DNA from: Thermodesulfobacteriota bacterium
Lineage (GTDB): Bacteria > Desulfobacterota > Syntrophorhabdia > Syntrophorhabdales > JANXAF01
Length of the DNA stretch: 56,632 bases
Direction of reading: 5' to 3'
Assembly (NCBI GenBank): GCA_025062045.1
Contig: JANXAF010000011.1
Location: forward strand, 1-56,632
The notes under the pieces are model-generated. The model did no database searches, was not told where the DNA came from, and saw only the letters and a program-made list of their open reading frames with translations. The translations under genes and the position numbers were made by a program. Each line of letters opens with the position of its first letter. Position 1 is the first letter of the stretch. Of this stretch, positions 56,352-56,632 are shown in pieces.

Positions 56352-56632
56352 TCAGTTTTTTTCTTTTTCCTTTTTGAACTGCAAAATTGAAACTTTATTT
56401 AAATCAGCTTTCAAACTGTTTATATCGACATGGGCGTATCTTTCGGTTGTTTTAATATTGGTCTGTCCCAGAAGTTTTGACACTTTGAAATAGGCACGTT
56501 CTGATTTATTAGATTACTTGCGAAGGGATGTCTCGTTGCGTCATATGACCTGAAGCTTTTGTCAAGATTGAACTTTTTCCTTATCGAATCCCATATCCTC
56601 CGAAGTGCATCTGAGTTTAAAATCTCTTCGTT
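56352..56632 (-). pseudogene. Frameshifted 3' end of a phage-type tyrosine recombinase (integrase)
   Basis: Read leftward from the window edge, one frame gives IRKKFNLDKSFRSY, then TRHPFASNLINQNVPISK. The motif then continues in another frame as SKLLGQTNIKTTERYAHVD and a tail ending at TGA (56354-56352). Joined, these are the C-terminal catalytic boxes of phage integrases: Arg-His box, LLGQ box and nucleophile Tyr in ERYAH. One base is missing near 56481-56483, where a Val codon (GTG) has become TG, so the product would end early. The 5' part lies beyond the window. The gene points away from the window edge toward ssrA, as expected for an element inserted at its 3' end. Confidence 0.82.

Noticed and set aside
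56284-56493. 69-residue open frame on the + strand
   Set aside because: It is antisense to the recombinase remnant on the minus strand, which has recognisable integrase motifs.

Overview
The window reads as chromosomal DNA of an anaerobic Gram-negative bacterium of the former Deltaproteobacteria (Desulfobacterota-like); a Nitrospirota-type relative cannot be excluded. Pointers are the carD-yacL-ispD-ispF-gltX and guaB-guaA-dnaE-accA gene orders, an NtrC-type sigma-54 regulator and an NtrY-type kinase, a tungsten/molybdenum aldehyde:ferredoxin oxidoreductase, a giant acyl-CoA dehydratase activase, SelA, system II cytochrome c maturation (CcsA) with HemA/HemC/siroheme synthase, and a terminal-Phe outer-membrane barrel. 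Codon use favours AGA/AGG and ATA throughout with no obvious change along the window, so almost everything looks native. Only the last ~440 bases (after ssrA) look acquired.

Layout. 1-212: tail of an outer-membrane barrel gene and its terminator. 227-7506 (+): carD, yacL, ispD, ispF, gltX and a two-component pair (histidine kinase, sigma-54 activator), all overlapping or nearly so. 7569-8135: a terminator, a -24/-12 promoter and a small exported Lys/Glu/Pro/Ala-rich protein. 8134-11896 (-): trpS, murI and a PriA homologue whose helicase motifs are gone. 11957-18854 (+): tatA, tatC, a shortened GlmU, glmS, a PAS-GGDEF protein, a small zinc-ribbon protein and a class V cysteine desulfurase/selenocysteine lyase-type enzyme. 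18851-19471 (-): a site-2-type protease. 19543-19924 (+): HU. 19892-23764 (-): acylphosphatase, siroheme synthase N-domain, ccsA, hemA, hemC. 23779-28002 (+): the 1383-residue tandem activase. 27986-36711 (-): guaB, guaA, dnaE, accA, pgi. 36784-45320 (+): two oligopeptide-type ABC ATPases, AOR, proC, pcm, murJ, an HNH nuclease, a HIT hydrolase and a nucleoside phosphorylase-like protein. 45297-47999 (-): an Rrf2/IscR-like regulator with bioB, and a zinc alcohol dehydrogenase. 48090-55355 (+): glutamate/aspartate symporter, Asp/Glu racemase, selA, an RluD-type pseudouridine synthase, pgeF and an NtrY-like kinase. 55352-56194 (+): smpB and tmRNA. 56195-56632: a tandem repeat and a frameshifted tyrosine recombinase remnant, the usual signature of an element integrated at the 3' end of ssrA.

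How it fits together. Most genes are housekeeping: isoprenoid precursors, tRNA charging, cell-wall precursors (MurI, GlmU/GlmS, MurJ, PgeF), purines, replication, tetrapyrroles and ribosome rescue. The less ordinary parts are the ATPase-dead PriA, the GlmU without an acetyltransferase domain, the -24/-12 promoter next to a sigma-54 activator, two genes (carD and smpB) whose promoters predict leaderless mRNAs, a stand-alone tandem activase, and the recombinase remnant beside tmRNA. No CRISPR array, intact insertion sequence or clear defence system was seen, and nothing here amounts to a wholly new multi-gene system.
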